NCBI RefSeq assembly: GCF_900142845.1
Contig: NZ_FSRU01000002.1
Location: 806,001 to 870,000 of the forward strand
Source: Paraburkholderia phenazinium
Lineage (GTDB): Bacteria; Pseudomonadota; Gammaproteobacteria; Burkholderiales; Burkholderiaceae
Reading direction: 5' to 3'
DNA length: 64,000 nucleotides
The notes under the pieces were generated by a model. The model worked only from the letters and a program-made list of their open reading frames with translations. It was not told where the DNA came from and did not search any database. A program made the translations under genes and the position numbers. Positions 37,252 through 47,101 of the stretch are shown one piece after another; the stretch's first letter is position 1; each line of letters begins with the position of its first letter.

Positions 37252-37314
37252 GCGCAAGGTGCACAAGGCGCGCAAGGTGCGCAAGGTGCGCAAGGTGCGC
37301 AAGGTGCACAAGGC
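37252..37314. repeat. Seven copies of a 9-bp tandem repeat
   Basis: Units of GCGCAAGGT: one copy, then GCACAAGGC, then four GCGCAAGGT, then GCACAAGGC. It starts 10 bp after the LysR stop and lies between convergent genes. The frame it opens would encode a Gly-Ala-Gln repeat, but there is no start site. Confidence 0.9.
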
Positions 37315-37359
37315 GCGAAGAATGCGCGTCGTACCTGAACTGCGCGTAGTGGCCGCGCA

Positions 37360-38010
37360 TCATGTGCCGACGGTTGCCACCCGCGGCCGGGTATTGCGCT
37401 CGATGGCCAGCAGGATCAACAGCAACGTCAGGACGCCGATCAACGCCACCAGCGCGGCCGCAGAGATCAGATAACGCTGGTCGCGCCCGGCGAGACTCGC
37501 TTCTTCGTTTTGCGCTGCGCCGATACGGTCGAGCTTCAGGCGCGCGTATTCGGTCATCGCGGCGGCCACATAACGCTGGCGGTTATCCCATTCCCACGAC
37601 GCGGCATGCTGGGTGGCGCGCGCCACCACCGTCGACAGTTCGTCGAGAAACCCCTGGCGGGCGGCCACCGGCACATTGCCGAGCCAGGTGTTGAGGACCG
37701 GCTGGCTGGCATCGTCGCTCAGCAAGGCGGCCTGCAACGCCGGCGGAATCACGAAGCCGGCGGCGTTGGGCACCTGCACACCGGAGTCGGGCTGGCTCGA
37801 CAGCAGGTCGTTGGCGTTTTCGGCACCGGGAATGCGCGCGAGCACGTCGGTGGCGGCGACGCCGGGATCGAGCGACACCGGGGCGCTGCGCGCGTCGACC
37901 GAGATTTCGGCGACGTCGATGGCGACCACCGCCAGTGCAGCGACGAGCAGAGTCAGACAGACGACCCGCACCGTGCCCAGAAAATAGCGTTTCTCAATGA
38001 TTTGGCCCAT
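37360..38010 (-). CDS. Two-helix membrane protein with periplasmic domain
   Basis: A 216-residue protein of unknown family. One hydrophobic helix near residues 12-32 (VVCLTLLVAALAVVAI) and another near 183-203 (ALVALIGVLTLLLILLAI) flank a 150-residue soluble, probably periplasmic, domain rich in Ala and Asp. The topology resembles sensor input modules without a transmitter. GGAG precedes ATG 38010. Its neighbours give no clue. Confidence 0.72.
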   Translation of the reverse strand: MGQIIEKRYFLGTVRVVCLTLLVAALAVVAIDVAEISVDARSAPVSLDPGVAATDVLARIPGAENANDLLSSQPDSGVQVPNAAGFVIPPALQAALLSDDASQPVLNTWLGNVPVAARQGFLDELSTVVARATQHAASWEWDNRQRYVAAAMTEYARLKLDRIGAAQNEEASLAGRDQRYLISAAALVALIGVLTLLLILLAIERNTRPRVATVGT

Positions 38011-38267
38011 GGCGATTCCAGCTCCCGTAGCGGTGAATGTTATCCATGCACGCCCGTGGTTGTTTCGACAGGCGTGTGCTTACGATTCGCAAACGGCTTG
38101 AGCGCCTCTCCGGGCGCCTGCCATGCCGAACGGCCAGTTCGACAGACCGACGCGGGCAGGGTTTCACCGCCGCGGCAAAAATGGCCGGCTCGCCGCCCGC
38201 CTGCGCGCATGGCGGGAGTCTCGACTATGATGTTTTGCGCCACGTTTTTTCCACACGGATCCCCACG

Positions 38268-39281
38268 ATGTCGACCGCTCCCACTCTTCAGCTTGACCGC
38301 TTTCCCTGCTTCTCCCTGCTCGAAGGACCCACGCCCATCCAGCATCTCGCGCGTCTCTCGAAATAGCTCGGCGGCGCCGATGTGTTCGTCAAACGCGACG
38401 ACCTGAACGGCCTCGGCGGTGGCGGCAACAAGCTGCGCAAGCTCGAATTCCTGGTCGGCGAGGCGCTGGCGCGCGGCGCCGATACGATCATCACCGTGGG
38501 CGCACGTCAGTCGAATCACGCGCGGCTGACGGCCGCCGCCGCGGCGCGCGCCGGCCTGCAGTGCGAACTGGTGTTGACGCGCCTCGTGCCGCGGCATGAC
38601 GCCGATTACCTGGAGAACGGCAACATCCTGCTCGATAGCCTGTTCGGCGCTCATGTGCACGATCTGCCGGGCAGCGCCAATGCATTGGCGTTCGCCGAAG
38701 CACGCGCCGCTGAGTTGCGCGCGCAAGGCCGCAATGTGTATGTCTGCCCGTTAGGCGGATCGAGTCCGGTGGGCTGTCTCGGCTATGCGAATTGCGCTGC
38801 GGAGATCGTCGCGCAAGCGGACGCGTTGAACGTGTCGTTCGACGCCATCGTCGGACCGAACGGCAGCGGCGGCATGCATGCGGGACTGGTCGCGGGGATG
38901 GCCGCGCTCGGCCGGGCCACGCCGCCGATCGTCGGGTACGGGGTCTACGGCGAGGCCGGGGCCGCGCGTGCCGCGACGCTCGACAAGGCCAATCAGACCG
39001 TCCGGCTGATCGACCCGGCGCTCAGCATCGCCAGTGAAGCGGTCGTCGTCGACGGCGGCCACCTCGGCGAAGGTTACGGCATCCCCACCGACGGCATGCT
39101 TCACGCAGTCCGTCTGCTGGCTTCGACCGAAGGCCTCCTGCTCGACCCCGTGTACGGCGGTAAGGCGTTTGCCGGCCTCTTGCACGCCCTCGAAACCGGC
39201 GTGTATCGCGCCGGCCAACGCGTGCTGTTCGTCATGACGGGCGGCTTGCCGGGGCTGTATGCGTATCGCAGCGCGTTCTGA
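38268..39281 (+). pseudogene. D-cysteine desulfhydrase/ACC deaminase-like gene with in-frame amber stop
   Basis: A PLP-dependent fold II enzyme of about 337 codons is interrupted by TAG at 38364-38366 (codon 33), between HLARLSK and LGGADVFVKRDD. Both sides continue in the same frame without any shift, and the rest is intact, including the PLP lysine in GGGGNKLRKLEF, QSNHARLTAA, and the C-terminal LDPVYGGKAFAG. Translation from GTG 38382 could make a protein lacking 38 residues that belong to the fold. It may be a recent pseudogene, a read-through gene or a base-call error. Confidence 0.82.
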
Positions 39282-39349
39282 CGCTCGCGGCGCCGTCAAA
39301 CGCACGCCACACATTCTCAAAATTGTTTTTGCAGCGCCCGGCGAGTCGT

Positions 39350-39391
39350 TATACTTTCCAAATACGATACATTGTTCCATATAAGGAACAA
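39350..39391 (+). promoter_or_regulatory. Promoter with downstream operator for the chemoreceptor gene
   Basis: A near-consensus -10 box TATACT (39350-39355) is followed by TTGTTCC-N6-GGAACAA (39372-39391), a perfect dyad located where it would cover about +10 to +30 of the transcript. The -35 match is poor. Consistent with a repressor blocking elongation or an activator-dependent promoter. Confidence 0.5.
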
Positions 39392-39471
39392 AACGACCAA
39401 AACAAGCGGCGACGATGCCGCCTGGACGTACGCGGAGGCCGCGCGTCCAGAGCCGGGGAAGACCACCGACC

Positions 39472-41040
39472 ATGATGACCAAGCATCTGACCATCAACCT
39501 GCGGATCGCGATCACCATCGCGTTTCTGGGCGCGCTGCTGATCGGCACGGGTGTGCTCGGCATCGTCGGCATGGCGCAAAGCAACGCCGCGCAGCGCGAC
39601 GCGTATGCGGTGCATTTCGCTTCGGTGGTGGCGCTCGGCAAGTCGGGCACGGCGATGTCGCGGGCCCGCTTCGGGCTCGACTGGGCGATGAGCAACCCGC
39701 ATTCGCCGCAACTGAACGCGCAACTCGACCGCGCGAGCACGCTGCTCGCCGATTCGGACAAGTGGTGGAACACCTTCCGCGATCTGCCGAAGACGCCGCC
39801 ACTGCAACAGCTCACCGACGATCTCGATGCGAAGCGCACCGCCGTGCGGCGCGACGCCATCGACAAGCTGATCGGCGCGATCCGCAGCGGCGACACGAGC
39901 TGGATGGACGAGACGCGCGCCAATCATCTGATCGGCCTCTACACCGCGATGAACACGAGCCAGGGCGCGCTCGAACAGTATCTGAACCAGCAGGCCGAGG
40001 AAGCGAACGAGCGCTCGGCCGCGCGCTTTCATACGCTGCTGGCGGCGTGCCTCGCCAGCCTTGCAGTGGGTTTGACGGTGGCCTTCGTCAGTTGGCGCAC
40101 CTTGCGCCGCGCCATCATGTCGCCGTTGCACGACGCGCTGCGCCAGTTCGACGCCATCGCGCGAGGCGAACTCACCACTCACGTGCCGATCCGTTCCAAC
40201 GACGAAATGGCGACCCTGTTGCGCGGCCTCGCCGCCATGCAGGCGAAACTCGGCGCCACGGTGACGACGGTGCGGGCCGGCTCGCATTCGATCGCTTCGT
40301 CGACCCAGCAGATCGCCGCCGGCAATCTCGATCTGTCGCAACGCACGGAGGAGCAGGCCGCCTCGCTGGAAGAAACCGCGTCGGCGATGGAGCAGCTCAC
40401 CGCCACCGTGCAACTGAACGCGGAAAACGCCCGTCATGCGAGCGAGCTGGCCTTGCGCGCTTCGGAGATGGCGGCGCGTGGACGCGATTCGGTTGGCAGC
40501 ATGGTCGAGACGATGCGGGCGATTCACGCGGGCTCGTCGAAGATGACCGGCATCATCACGGCCATCGAAGCGATTGCATTCCAGACCAACATCCTCGCCT
40601 TGAACGCGGCGGTCGAAGCGGCCCGCGCCGGGGAAGAGGGCCGTGGCTTCGCGGTGGTGGCGGGCGAAGTGCGCAGCCTCGCGCAGCGGTCCGCGGCCGC
40701 GGCCAAGGAAATCGGCGCGCTGATCGTGGAATCGACCTCGCGCGTCGAGAACGGCGCGGGGCTCGTCAACGAGACGGGCGGCACGATGCAGGAGGTCGAA
40801 GCGGCGATTGCGCGGGTGGCGCGGATCGTCGGCGAGATTGCGGCCGCCTCGCAGGAGCAGAGCGAAGGCATCAAGCAGGTGAGCCTTGCCGTGACGCAGA
40901 TGGACGAGGTCACGCAGCACAACGCGGCGCTGGTCGAAGAGAGTGCGGCGACCGCGAGTTCGCTGGCGGACCAGGCGCAGCAGTTGAGCGAACTGACGGC
41001 CGCGTTCAAGGTGGCCGGTGATGGGATGGCGATGGCGTGA
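39472..41040 (+). CDS. Methyl-accepting chemotaxis protein
   Basis: A 522-residue Tar-like chemoreceptor: helix 1 at about residues 8-32, a four-helix-bundle periplasmic domain, helix 2 near 190-210, HAMP (about 212-265) and a signalling hairpin with [20 protein letters not shown]. Methylation regions such as [17 protein letters not shown] flank the tip. No C-terminal NWETF-type tether for CheR is present. Tandem ATGs at 39472 and 39475 are possible starts. Ligand unknown. Confidence 0.95.
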   Translation: MMTKHLTINLRIAITIAFLGALLIGTGVLGIVGMAQSNAAQRDAYAVHFASVVALGKSGTAMSRARFGLDWAMSNPHSPQLNAQLDRASTLLADSDKWWNTFRDLPKTPPLQQLTDDLDAKRTAVRRDAIDKLIGAIRSGDTSWMDETRANHLIGLYTAMNTSQGALEQYLNQQAEEANERSAARFHTLLAACLASLAVGLTVAFVSWRTLRRAIMSPLHDALRQFDAIARGELTTHVPIRSNDEMATLLRGLAAMQAKLGATVTTVRAGSHSIASSTQQIAAGNLDLSQRTEEQAASLEETASAMEQLTATVQLNAENARHASELALRASEMAARGRDSVGSMVETMRAIHAGSSKMTGIITAIEAIAFQTNILALNAAVEAARAGEEGRGFAVVAGEVRSLAQRSAAAAKEIGALIVESTSRVENGAGLVNETGGTMQEVEAAIARVARIVGEIAAASQEQSEGIKQVSLAVTQMDEVTQHNAALVEESAATASSLADQAQQLSELTAAFKVAGDGMAMA

Positions 41041-41151
41041 TTTTAGGCGATACGGCGAGGGGCGTGGCGCGAGGGTGCCGCCTCGTCACGATGCCTGTTC
41101 GATTGGTTTGCCGTTAGCCGTTTGTGCGGAGTGCGAAAGAGCGTGCCCGCT

Positions 41152-42024
41152 TCACGCGCCGCGTATCCTCATTCCACTGAATCTGCCGCTCGCGATCACG
41201 GTGCCCACCAACACGATCAGACAACCGGCGAGCATCGACGGCGTGACCGTTTCGCCAAGCAAGGCCGCGCCCCACAGCACGCCGAAAACCGGAATCAAAA
41301 ACGTCACGGACGCGGCATAGGTGGAACCGGCGCGCTCGATCAATCTGAAGAACAGCAGATAAGCGACTGCGGTGCAGACCACGCCGAGCGCGACGACACA
41401 GGCCCATATCGACGCACCGATAGCGTGGCGCGGCCAGCAGGTCGCCGCGAGCGGCCACAACACCAACGCGGCGAAACACTGGCTGCCGAACGCTACGACC
41501 TGCGGCTTCACGCCGGCCAGACGGCGTTTCGAGTAGTTGACGGCGAAGCCGTAGAAGAGCGCCGCGAGCAGGGCGGCCGCGATCGCGAGCGGCACGCCCG
41601 CCGAACCCGCGCCCAGCGAATCCCACACCAGCACCACCACGCCCGCAAAACCGGTTAGCAGACCGAATATCTGCTGGCGGCCGAGCGCGACCTGAAAACC
41701 GGCTGCGGCGATCAGCGCGGCCCAGAGCGGTGTGGTTGCATTGAGGACCGAGTCCATCCCGGCGTTCACCGAGAGCGCGGCATAAGCCAGCAAACAGAAG
41801 GGCACGGCCGAATTCGTCACGCCGACGACGAACAGCGGCCATCGATGCGTGCGCAACTGCTGCCGCGCGGCAGGCGAACGCAGCACCGGCAGCATCACCA
41901 GCATGGCGATGCCGACCCGCAGCGCCATCAGCGGAATCGGACCGAATTCAGGCGCGGCAATCCGCATGAAGAGAAACGATGCGCCCCAGATGGCGGCGAG
42001 CAGAACGAGTTCGAGAAAGTTCAT
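41152..42024 (-). CDS. EamA/DMT-family transporter
   Basis: A 290-residue protein with ten predicted helices as two EamA repeats (MNFLELVLLAAIWGASFLFM to about 135, and about 145 to 285). Members export amino acids or other metabolites (RhaT/YdcZ superfamily). ATG 42024 gives the canonical N-terminus. Convergent with the chemoreceptor gene and downstream of the LysR gene at 42137 in the same direction. Confidence 0.9.
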   Translation of the reverse strand: MNFLELVLLAAIWGASFLFMRIAAPEFGPIPLMALRVGIAMLVMLPVLRSPAARQQLRTHRWPLFVVGVTNSAVPFCLLAYAALSVNAGMDSVLNATTPLWAALIAAAGFQVALGRQQIFGLLTGFAGVVVLVWDSLGAGSAGVPLAIAAALLAALFYGFAVNYSKRRLAGVKPQVVAFGSQCFAALVLWPLAATCWPRHAIGASIWACVVALGVVCTAVAYLLFFRLIERAGSTYAASVTFLIPVFGVLWGAALLGETVTPSMLAGCLIVLVGTVIASGRFSGMRIRGA

Positions 42025-42136
42025 GGCGGGCGGTGGACACTTCTTCAGGTCGAGGGGATGCCTGGACTCTAGAGGAAGAACCGCCCGGGGTCTGGCCGGA
42101 TTCGGACATGAGTATGAGGACCGGCGCGGGCGTGGT

Positions 42137-43051
42137 TCAGGTGAACGCCCGGACTCCCGCGGATCGCTCTTCCGCAGCAAGCGGCATGCCGCCCGCTTCC
42201 GCGAGAATCCAGTTGCGGAACAGCGCCATGGCCGGCGCCATCTGCCGCGATTTCAGCCGCGTGAGCCAGTAACTGCCCGTGCTTACCTGGGTGTCGAATG
42301 GGCACACCAGCATGCCGGCCTGCAGTTCTCGCACGAACATGCGCGGCGGCGCCAGCGCCACGCCGGCGCCTTGCACGGCGGCTTCCACCATCAGGCGCGA
42401 CGAGTCGAACACCGGGCCATTGACGGTCCACGGTTCGAGTCCGGCGGCGGCGAGCCAGAGGTTCCATTCGTCGGCGCGATACGAGCGCAATAAGGTCTGC
42501 CTTGCGAGATCCGCGGGCCCGGCGAGTTGCCTGGCGATCTCCGGCGCGCACAGCACCGAGAGCGGCGCATCGAGCAACAATTCGTTGTGGGTGGCCGGCC
42601 AGGTGCCCTCGCCGAAACGAATGGCGAAGTCCAGCCCTTCCGCGGCCGGATCCACCAGATTGTTATGGGTCAGGAGCCGCAGCTCGACGAACGGATGCGC
42701 CTCGCGGAACGATTTGAGGCGCGGCATCAGCCAGCCGACCGCAAACGTCCCGACGACGCCGACCGTCAGCACCTCATGAAAATGGCCGCCTTCGAATTGC
42801 TTGAGGACGTTTTCGATGCGCCCGAATGCGTCGCTGAGGACGGGCAGCAGCGCGCGGCCTTCGTCGGTAATGCCGAGGCCGCGCGGCAGCCGCTTGAAGA
42901 GGGCGGTGCCCAGCCGCTCTTCGAGCATGCGAACCTGCTGGCTGACGGCGGCCTGCGTCACGCTCAGTTCGAGCGCCGCGCGCGTAAAGCTCAGATGACG
43001 CGCCGACGACTCGAAGGCACGCAAGGCATTGAGGGGGAGATGAGGACGCAT
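42137..43051 (-). CDS. AmpR/GcvA-like LysR regulator beside beta-lactamase
   Basis: A 304-residue LysR regulator with the MRPHLPLNALRAFESSARHLS start of the AmpR/GcvA group and helix-turn-helix at residues 20-45. It is divergent from a class A beta-lactamase gene, the same arrangement as penR/ampR-penA in Burkholderia, so it most likely induces the lactamase in response to muropeptides. A role controlling the downstream EamA gene is also possible. Confidence 0.88.
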   Translation of the reverse strand: MRPHLPLNALRAFESSARHLSFTRAALELSVTQAAVSQQVRMLEERLGTALFKRLPRGLGITDEGRALLPVLSDAFGRIENVLKQFEGGHFHEVLTVGVVGTFAVGWLMPRLKSFREAHPFVELRLLTHNNLVDPAAEGLDFAIRFGEGTWPATHNELLLDAPLSVLCAPEIARQLAGPADLARQTLLRSYRADEWNLWLAAAGLEPWTVNGPVFDSSRLMVEAAVQGAGVALAPPRMFVRELQAGMLVCPFDTQVSTGSYWLTRLKSRQMAPAMALFRNWILAEAGGMPLAAEERSAGVRAFT

Positions 43052-43208
43052 AGGAGGTTAGCCAATAGATTTTCTTTACCCTGAGCCAAATTATCCTCGT
43101 TTGTCACGGGCTCGCAAAGGGACGATAGTCGCGTCTCCCCGGGACGCCTGCGTTCAGTCGTCCGGCCCTTCAGGCCCTTCAGCCGTTCCTCACGACGAGA
43201 TGAGACCG

Positions 43209-44096
43209 ATGACCTCTTTCGAAAACCGCCGTTCGTTGTTGCGGTTCGCCGCGACGCTTCCCTTCGCGTTCGCTTTCAAAGCACGCGCTGCCGATACGTC
43301 AGAGGCGCGTTCTGTCGAAGGCCAGCTCGCGAAGCTCGAACAGACCGCCGGCGGACGCCTCGGCGTGTCGGCGCTGAATACGGCCAACGGCACGTGGATC
43401 GGCCACCGCGCCGACGAGCGCTTCCCGTTTTGCAGCACCTTCAAGGTGATCCTGAGCGGCGCGATCCTCGCCCGCAGCACGCAGGCCGCCGGGTTCATGC
43501 AGCAACGCATTCACTACGCGCAAAGCGACGTGGTGCATTACTCGGCGGTGACCGCCGAACACATCGGCGACGGCATGACCGTAGCCGAACTCTGCGCCGC
43601 GGCAATCCAGCACAGCGACAACACGGCCGCCAATCTGCTGATCAAGCTGCTCGGCGGCACGGATGCCGTCACGGCGTATGCACGCTTGATCGGCAATGAC
43701 GTATTCCGTCTCGACCGTCTGGAGACGTCGCTGAACGACGCGGTACCCGGCGATCCACGCGATACCGCAACGCCCGCTTCGATGGTGCGCAGCCTGCATA
43801 CCCTGACGCTCGGCGATACCTTGCCGATCGCACAGCGTACGCAGTTACTGGACTGGCTGCGCGGCAACCAGATGGGCTCGAAGCGGATCGGCGCCGCGCT
43901 GCCTGCCGGCTGGACCATGGGCGACAAGACCGGCACCGGCGACTACGGCACGGCCAACGACCTCGCCGTGATCTGGCCGCCGTCGCGGCCACCGCTCATC
44001 CTCGGCATTTATCACACGCAGCCCGGGCAGGATGCCAAGGCGCGCGACGACGTCGTTGCGGCAGCGGCGCGCATCGTCGTGGGCGCGGTGGGTTGA
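43209..44096 (+). CDS. Class A beta-lactamase (PenA-like) with twin-arginine signal
   Basis: A 295-residue serine beta-lactamase. Motifs: FCSTFKVIL (Ser70-x-x-Lys, with Cys69 as in PenA), HSDNTAANLL (Ser130), ETSLND (Glu166-x-x-Leu-Asn) and MGDKTGTGDYG (Lys234-Thr-Gly). The signal peptide has ENRRSLLRFAATLPFAFAF, a Tat-like pattern, ending ARA|ADTS. In-frame ATG 43200 is an alternative start. Hydrolyses penicillins and perhaps cephalosporins in the periplasm; the spectrum cannot be read from the sequence alone. Confidence 0.95.
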   Translation: MTSFENRRSLLRFAATLPFAFAFKARAADTSEARSVEGQLAKLEQTAGGRLGVSALNTANGTWIGHRADERFPFCSTFKVILSGAILARSTQAAGFMQQRIHYAQSDVVHYSAVTAEHIGDGMTVAELCAAAIQHSDNTAANLLIKLLGGTDAVTAYARLIGNDVFRLDRLETSLNDAVPGDPRDTATPASMVRSLHTLTLGDTLPIAQRTQLLDWLRGNQMGSKRIGAALPAGWTMGDKTGTGDYGTANDLAVIWPPSRPPLILGIYHTQPGQDAKARDDVVAAAARIVVGAVG

Positions 44097-44240
44097 GACT
44101 GCCGCAGAGCCTCCGCTTGCCCAGGAACGCGGGTTGCTCGCCGCTCGTGAAACGCTCCTACGCGCGAAGCGGCCCGCCGAGCGTACGCCAGGCGCAACCG
44201 GACGCCGCGAAGAGAGCCTCAACCCAGGGAAGCGAGCAGA

Positions 44241-44486
44241 ATGGCGCGACACAAAGCCGACGTGGCCGATGACGAATTCGAGATCTTCGCGAGTTACCAC
44301 AGCACCGGCGACGGCCGATATATAGGTGGACTAAAGGTCATCCGCAAAGCCGACCGGCGGATTCTGTTTCCGTTCGAGGGCGCGCCGCAGATCGGTCCTT
44401 ACGATAGTGCGGACGAAGCTCGCCACGCCGCAGTGGAGTACGGCCGGGCGATTGTCGCGGCGGACCGGGCTGCGCCGGAGCCTTGA
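44241..44486 (+). CDS. Small conserved hypothetical protein (DUF6723-like)
   Basis: An 81-residue soluble protein starting MARHKADVADDEFEIFASY, with a predicted beta-hairpin core (GRYIGGLKVIRKADRRILFPF) and a C-terminal helix. I believe it matches a small Burkholderiales-specific family now called DUF6723, recalled from memory. Function unknown. It follows the lactamase gene by 144 bp. Confidence 0.7.
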   Translation: MARHKADVADDEFEIFASYHSTGDGRYIGGLKVIRKADRRILFPFEGAPQIGPYDSADEARHAAVEYGRAIVAADRAAPEP

Positions 44487-44943
44487 TGGCGTGTTCTTTT
44501 TTACAAGGCGCAGGGGGATTTTGCCGCAACCGCGGCGCTCGCGGGGCAGGCGCGTTTTATGCGAGGTTGAGGAAGCTGCAGCAAACCTCCGGACTCCACC
44601 GTGTACAGCGAGGTGGAGCGGGCGGCCATGCAGGCGCGGCGCGCCTCGGCAGGTCGGCCGCAAGCTTTGAAAGCCGGGGCTCGCGGGCATTGTTGCGTCC
44701 CACATGGCAAGTCATTGCACGCCAACCAGTTGGCTATTGCCGCGTAACGGCGCATGATCGGACGGTCGGCCGCACGGATCGTCCAAACCGGTCGTTCGCA
44801 ACCGGCCGTCCGCATCAGTCATATCCGGTCACCAAGGTCACACCAGGTCACAAACGGACCGCCCTTCGCGAACCGTTTCCGCAAGCATGTTCAATCGCGG
44901 CGTGTCACGACGAACGCTGCCACCCGTCGAACAGGAGCTTCCC
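44487..44943. other. 457-bp leader region of transketolase
   Basis: No convincing gene. Three direct repeats of GGTCAC occur at 44827-44832, 44836-44841 and 44846-44851, about 95-120 bp before the tkt start, and may be activator half-sites. The rest is unremarkable. Confidence 0.5.
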
Positions 44944-47016
44944 ATGCAAAACAATCCTTCCCTCGATAAGCTGTGTATCGACACGATCCGTACGCTTTCG
45001 ATGGATGCCGTGCAAAAGGCGAATTCGGGCCACCCCGGCACGCCGATGGCGCTGGCCCCGGTTGCCTATCATCTGTGGCAGAACCATCTGCGCTACGACC
45101 CCGACGAGCCGCTGTGGCCCAATCGCGACCGCTTCGTGCTGTCGGTGGGGCATGCGTCCATGCTGCTGTATTCGCTCCTGCATCTGGCCGGCGTGAAGGC
45201 CGTCGACGAGCACGGCAAGCCGACCGCCGGACCCGCCGTATCGCTGGACGACATCAAGCAGTTCCGCCAGCTCGACAGCAAGACCCCGGGGCACCCCGAA
45301 TACCGCATGACGACCGGCGTCGAAACTACCACCGGGCCGCTCGGCCAGGGGCTCGGCAATAGCGTCGGCATGGCGATGGCGGCGCGCTGGTACGAGGCGC
45401 GATTCAATCAGCCGGATGCGCCGCTGTTCGATTACCGCGTCTATGCGCTGTGCGGCGACGGCGACATGATGGAAGGCATCTCGCACGAAGCGGCCTCGCT
45501 GGCCGGCCATCTGGAGTTGTCGAACCTCACGTGGATCTACGACAGCAATCGCGTGACGATCGAAGGGCACACGGACCTCGCCTATAGCGACGATGTGGAA
45601 GCGCGGTTTCACGGCTACCACTGGCACACCATCCACGTCAGGGATGCGAACGACGGCGCCGCGCTGGAAGCGGCCTTCACCGAAGCGAAAAGCGTGACCG
45701 ACAAGCCGACGCTGATTGTGGTGAACAGCATCATCGGCTGGGGCGCGCCGAAGAAGCAGGACACTTCGGCGGCGCACGGCGAGCCGCTCGGCGATGAAGA
45801 AATCGCCGCCGCCAAGCGCTTTTACGGCTGGCCCGAAGACAAGAAGTTCTACGTCCCGGACGGCGTGATGGCACGCTTTGCCGACGGCATCGGCGCACGC
45901 GGCAAAGCCGCGCGCAACGACTGGCTGGCGAAGCTCGACGCCTACCGGCAAAAACATCCGGACCTCGCACGCGAGTTCGCCCGGATCGAAGCGCATGAAC
46001 TGCCGGACGGCTGGGACGCAGACCTGCCGACCTTCGAGGCGGACGCCAAGGGTGTCGCCTCGCGCGACTCGTCGGGCAAGGTGTTGAACGCGATTGCCCA
46101 GCGCGTGCCCTGGCTGCTCGGCGGCTCGGCCGATCTGTCGCCCTCCACCAAGACCAATCTGAAGTTCGAAGACGCGGGCAGTTTCGAGCACGAGAGCTAC
46201 GGCGGCCGCAATCTGCACTTCGGCATTCGCGAGCATGCGATGGGCGCGGTGGTGAATGGGCTGGCGCTGTCGAATCTGCGTCCCTACGGTTCGACGTTCC
46301 TGATTTTCAGCGACTACATGAAGCCGCCGATCCGCTTGTCGGCCATCATGGAAGTGCCCGCCATCTACGTGTTCACGCACGATTCGATCGGCGTCGGCGA
46401 GGACGGCCCGACCCACCAGCCGATCGAACAACTGGCCTCGCTGCGTGGCGTGCCGGGTCTGACTGTACTGCGTCCCGCGGACGCCAACGAGGTGGTGGAG
46501 ACGTGGCGCGTCGCCTTGTCGAGGCCGCGTCATCCGTCGTGCATCGTGCTCACGCGCCAGCCGCTGCCCACCTTCGACCGCAGCAAGTACGGCTCGGCCG
46601 CAGGGGTGCGCAAAGGCGCCTACGTACTGGCCGATGCCGCCGACGGCAAGACGCCGCAGGTGCTGCTGCTCGCCACCGGCAGCGAAGTGTCGATTTGCGT
46701 GGACGTCTATGAGAAGCTGAAGAGCGAGGGCATTGCCGCACGCGTGGTGTCGATGCCGGCATGGGACATCTTCGAGGCCCAGGACGAGGCCTACAAGGAT
46801 GCCGTGCTGCCGCCCGACGTAGATGCGCGGGTCTGCGTCGAACAGGCCGCGGAACTCGGTTGGGACCGCTACGTGGGGCGTCTCGGCGCGAAAGTGGTGA
46901 TGCATACGTTCGGTGCATCCGCGCCGTTGAGTGAACTGAAGCGCAAGTTCGGCTTTACGCCGGAGCATGTCTACGACGCAGCCAGGCAGCAGATTGCGCG
47001 CGTGCAGAAGAAGTAG
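44944..47016 (+). CDS. tkt: Transketolase
   Basis: A 690-residue thiamine-diphosphate enzyme moving two-carbon units between sugar phosphates. Visible: ANSGHPGTPMALAP at the N-terminus, the ThDP motif GDGDMMEGISHEA (about residue 172) continuing to WIYDSNRVTIEGHTD, the FGIREHAMGA catalytic glutamate region, and DSIGVGEDGPTHQPIEQLA. AGGAG precedes ATG 44944. It stands alone rather than in a cbb or gap-pgk operon and ends in a strong terminator. Confidence 0.97.
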   Translation: MQNNPSLDKLCIDTIRTLSMDAVQKANSGHPGTPMALAPVAYHLWQNHLRYDPDEPLWPNRDRFVLSVGHASMLLYSLLHLAGVKAVDEHGKPTAGPAVSLDDIKQFRQLDSKTPGHPEYRMTTGVETTTGPLGQGLGNSVGMAMAARWYEARFNQPDAPLFDYRVYALCGDGDMMEGISHEAASLAGHLELSNLTWIYDSNRVTIEGHTDLAYSDDVEARFHGYHWHTIHVRDANDGAALEAAFTEAKSVTDKPTLIVVNSIIGWGAPKKQDTSAAHGEPLGDEEIAAAKRFYGWPEDKKFYVPDGVMARFADGIGARGKAARNDWLAKLDAYRQKHPDLAREFARIEAHELPDGWDADLPTFEADAKGVASRDSSGKVLNAIAQRVPWLLGGSADLSPSTKTNLKFEDAGSFEHESYGGRNLHFGIREHAMGAVVNGLALSNLRPYGSTFLIFSDYMKPPIRLSAIMEVPAIYVFTHDSIGVGEDGPTHQPIEQLASLRGVPGLTVLRPADANEVVETWRVALSRPRHPSCIVLTRQPLPTFDRSKYGSAAGVRKGAYVLADAADGKTPQVLLLATGSEVSICVDVYEKLKSEGIAARVVSMPAWDIFEAQDEAYKDAVLPPDVDARVCVEQAAELGWDRYVGRLGAKVVMHTFGASAPLSELKRKFGFTPEHVYDAARQQIARVQKK

Positions 47017-47041
47017 CGCCGGGCGATAGCGGCGAAGACAG

Positions 47042-47077
47042 TCAGGCGGCGCCGTTGCGGGCCGCCTGAATTTTTTT
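47042..47077 (+). terminator. Intrinsic terminator of transketolase
   Basis: TCAGGCGGC-N10-GCCGCCTGA followed by ATTTTTTT. Confidence 0.88.
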
Positions 47078-47101
47078 GCGTGCGGCTTTGGCTGTGCGTC
47101 G

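Noticed and set aside
37231..37338. Collagen-like Gly-Ala-Gln repeat protein
   Set aside because: It is produced only by reading the 9-bp tandem repeat in one frame and lacks a start site or signal peptide.
39372..41021. 549-codon frame overlapping the chemoreceptor on the same strand
   Set aside because: It is the +1 frame shadow of a gene whose HAMP and signalling domains are unambiguous.
44905..46968. 687-codon open frame on the minus strand
   Set aside because: Antisense to transketolase; Arg/His/Val-rich translation without family motifs.
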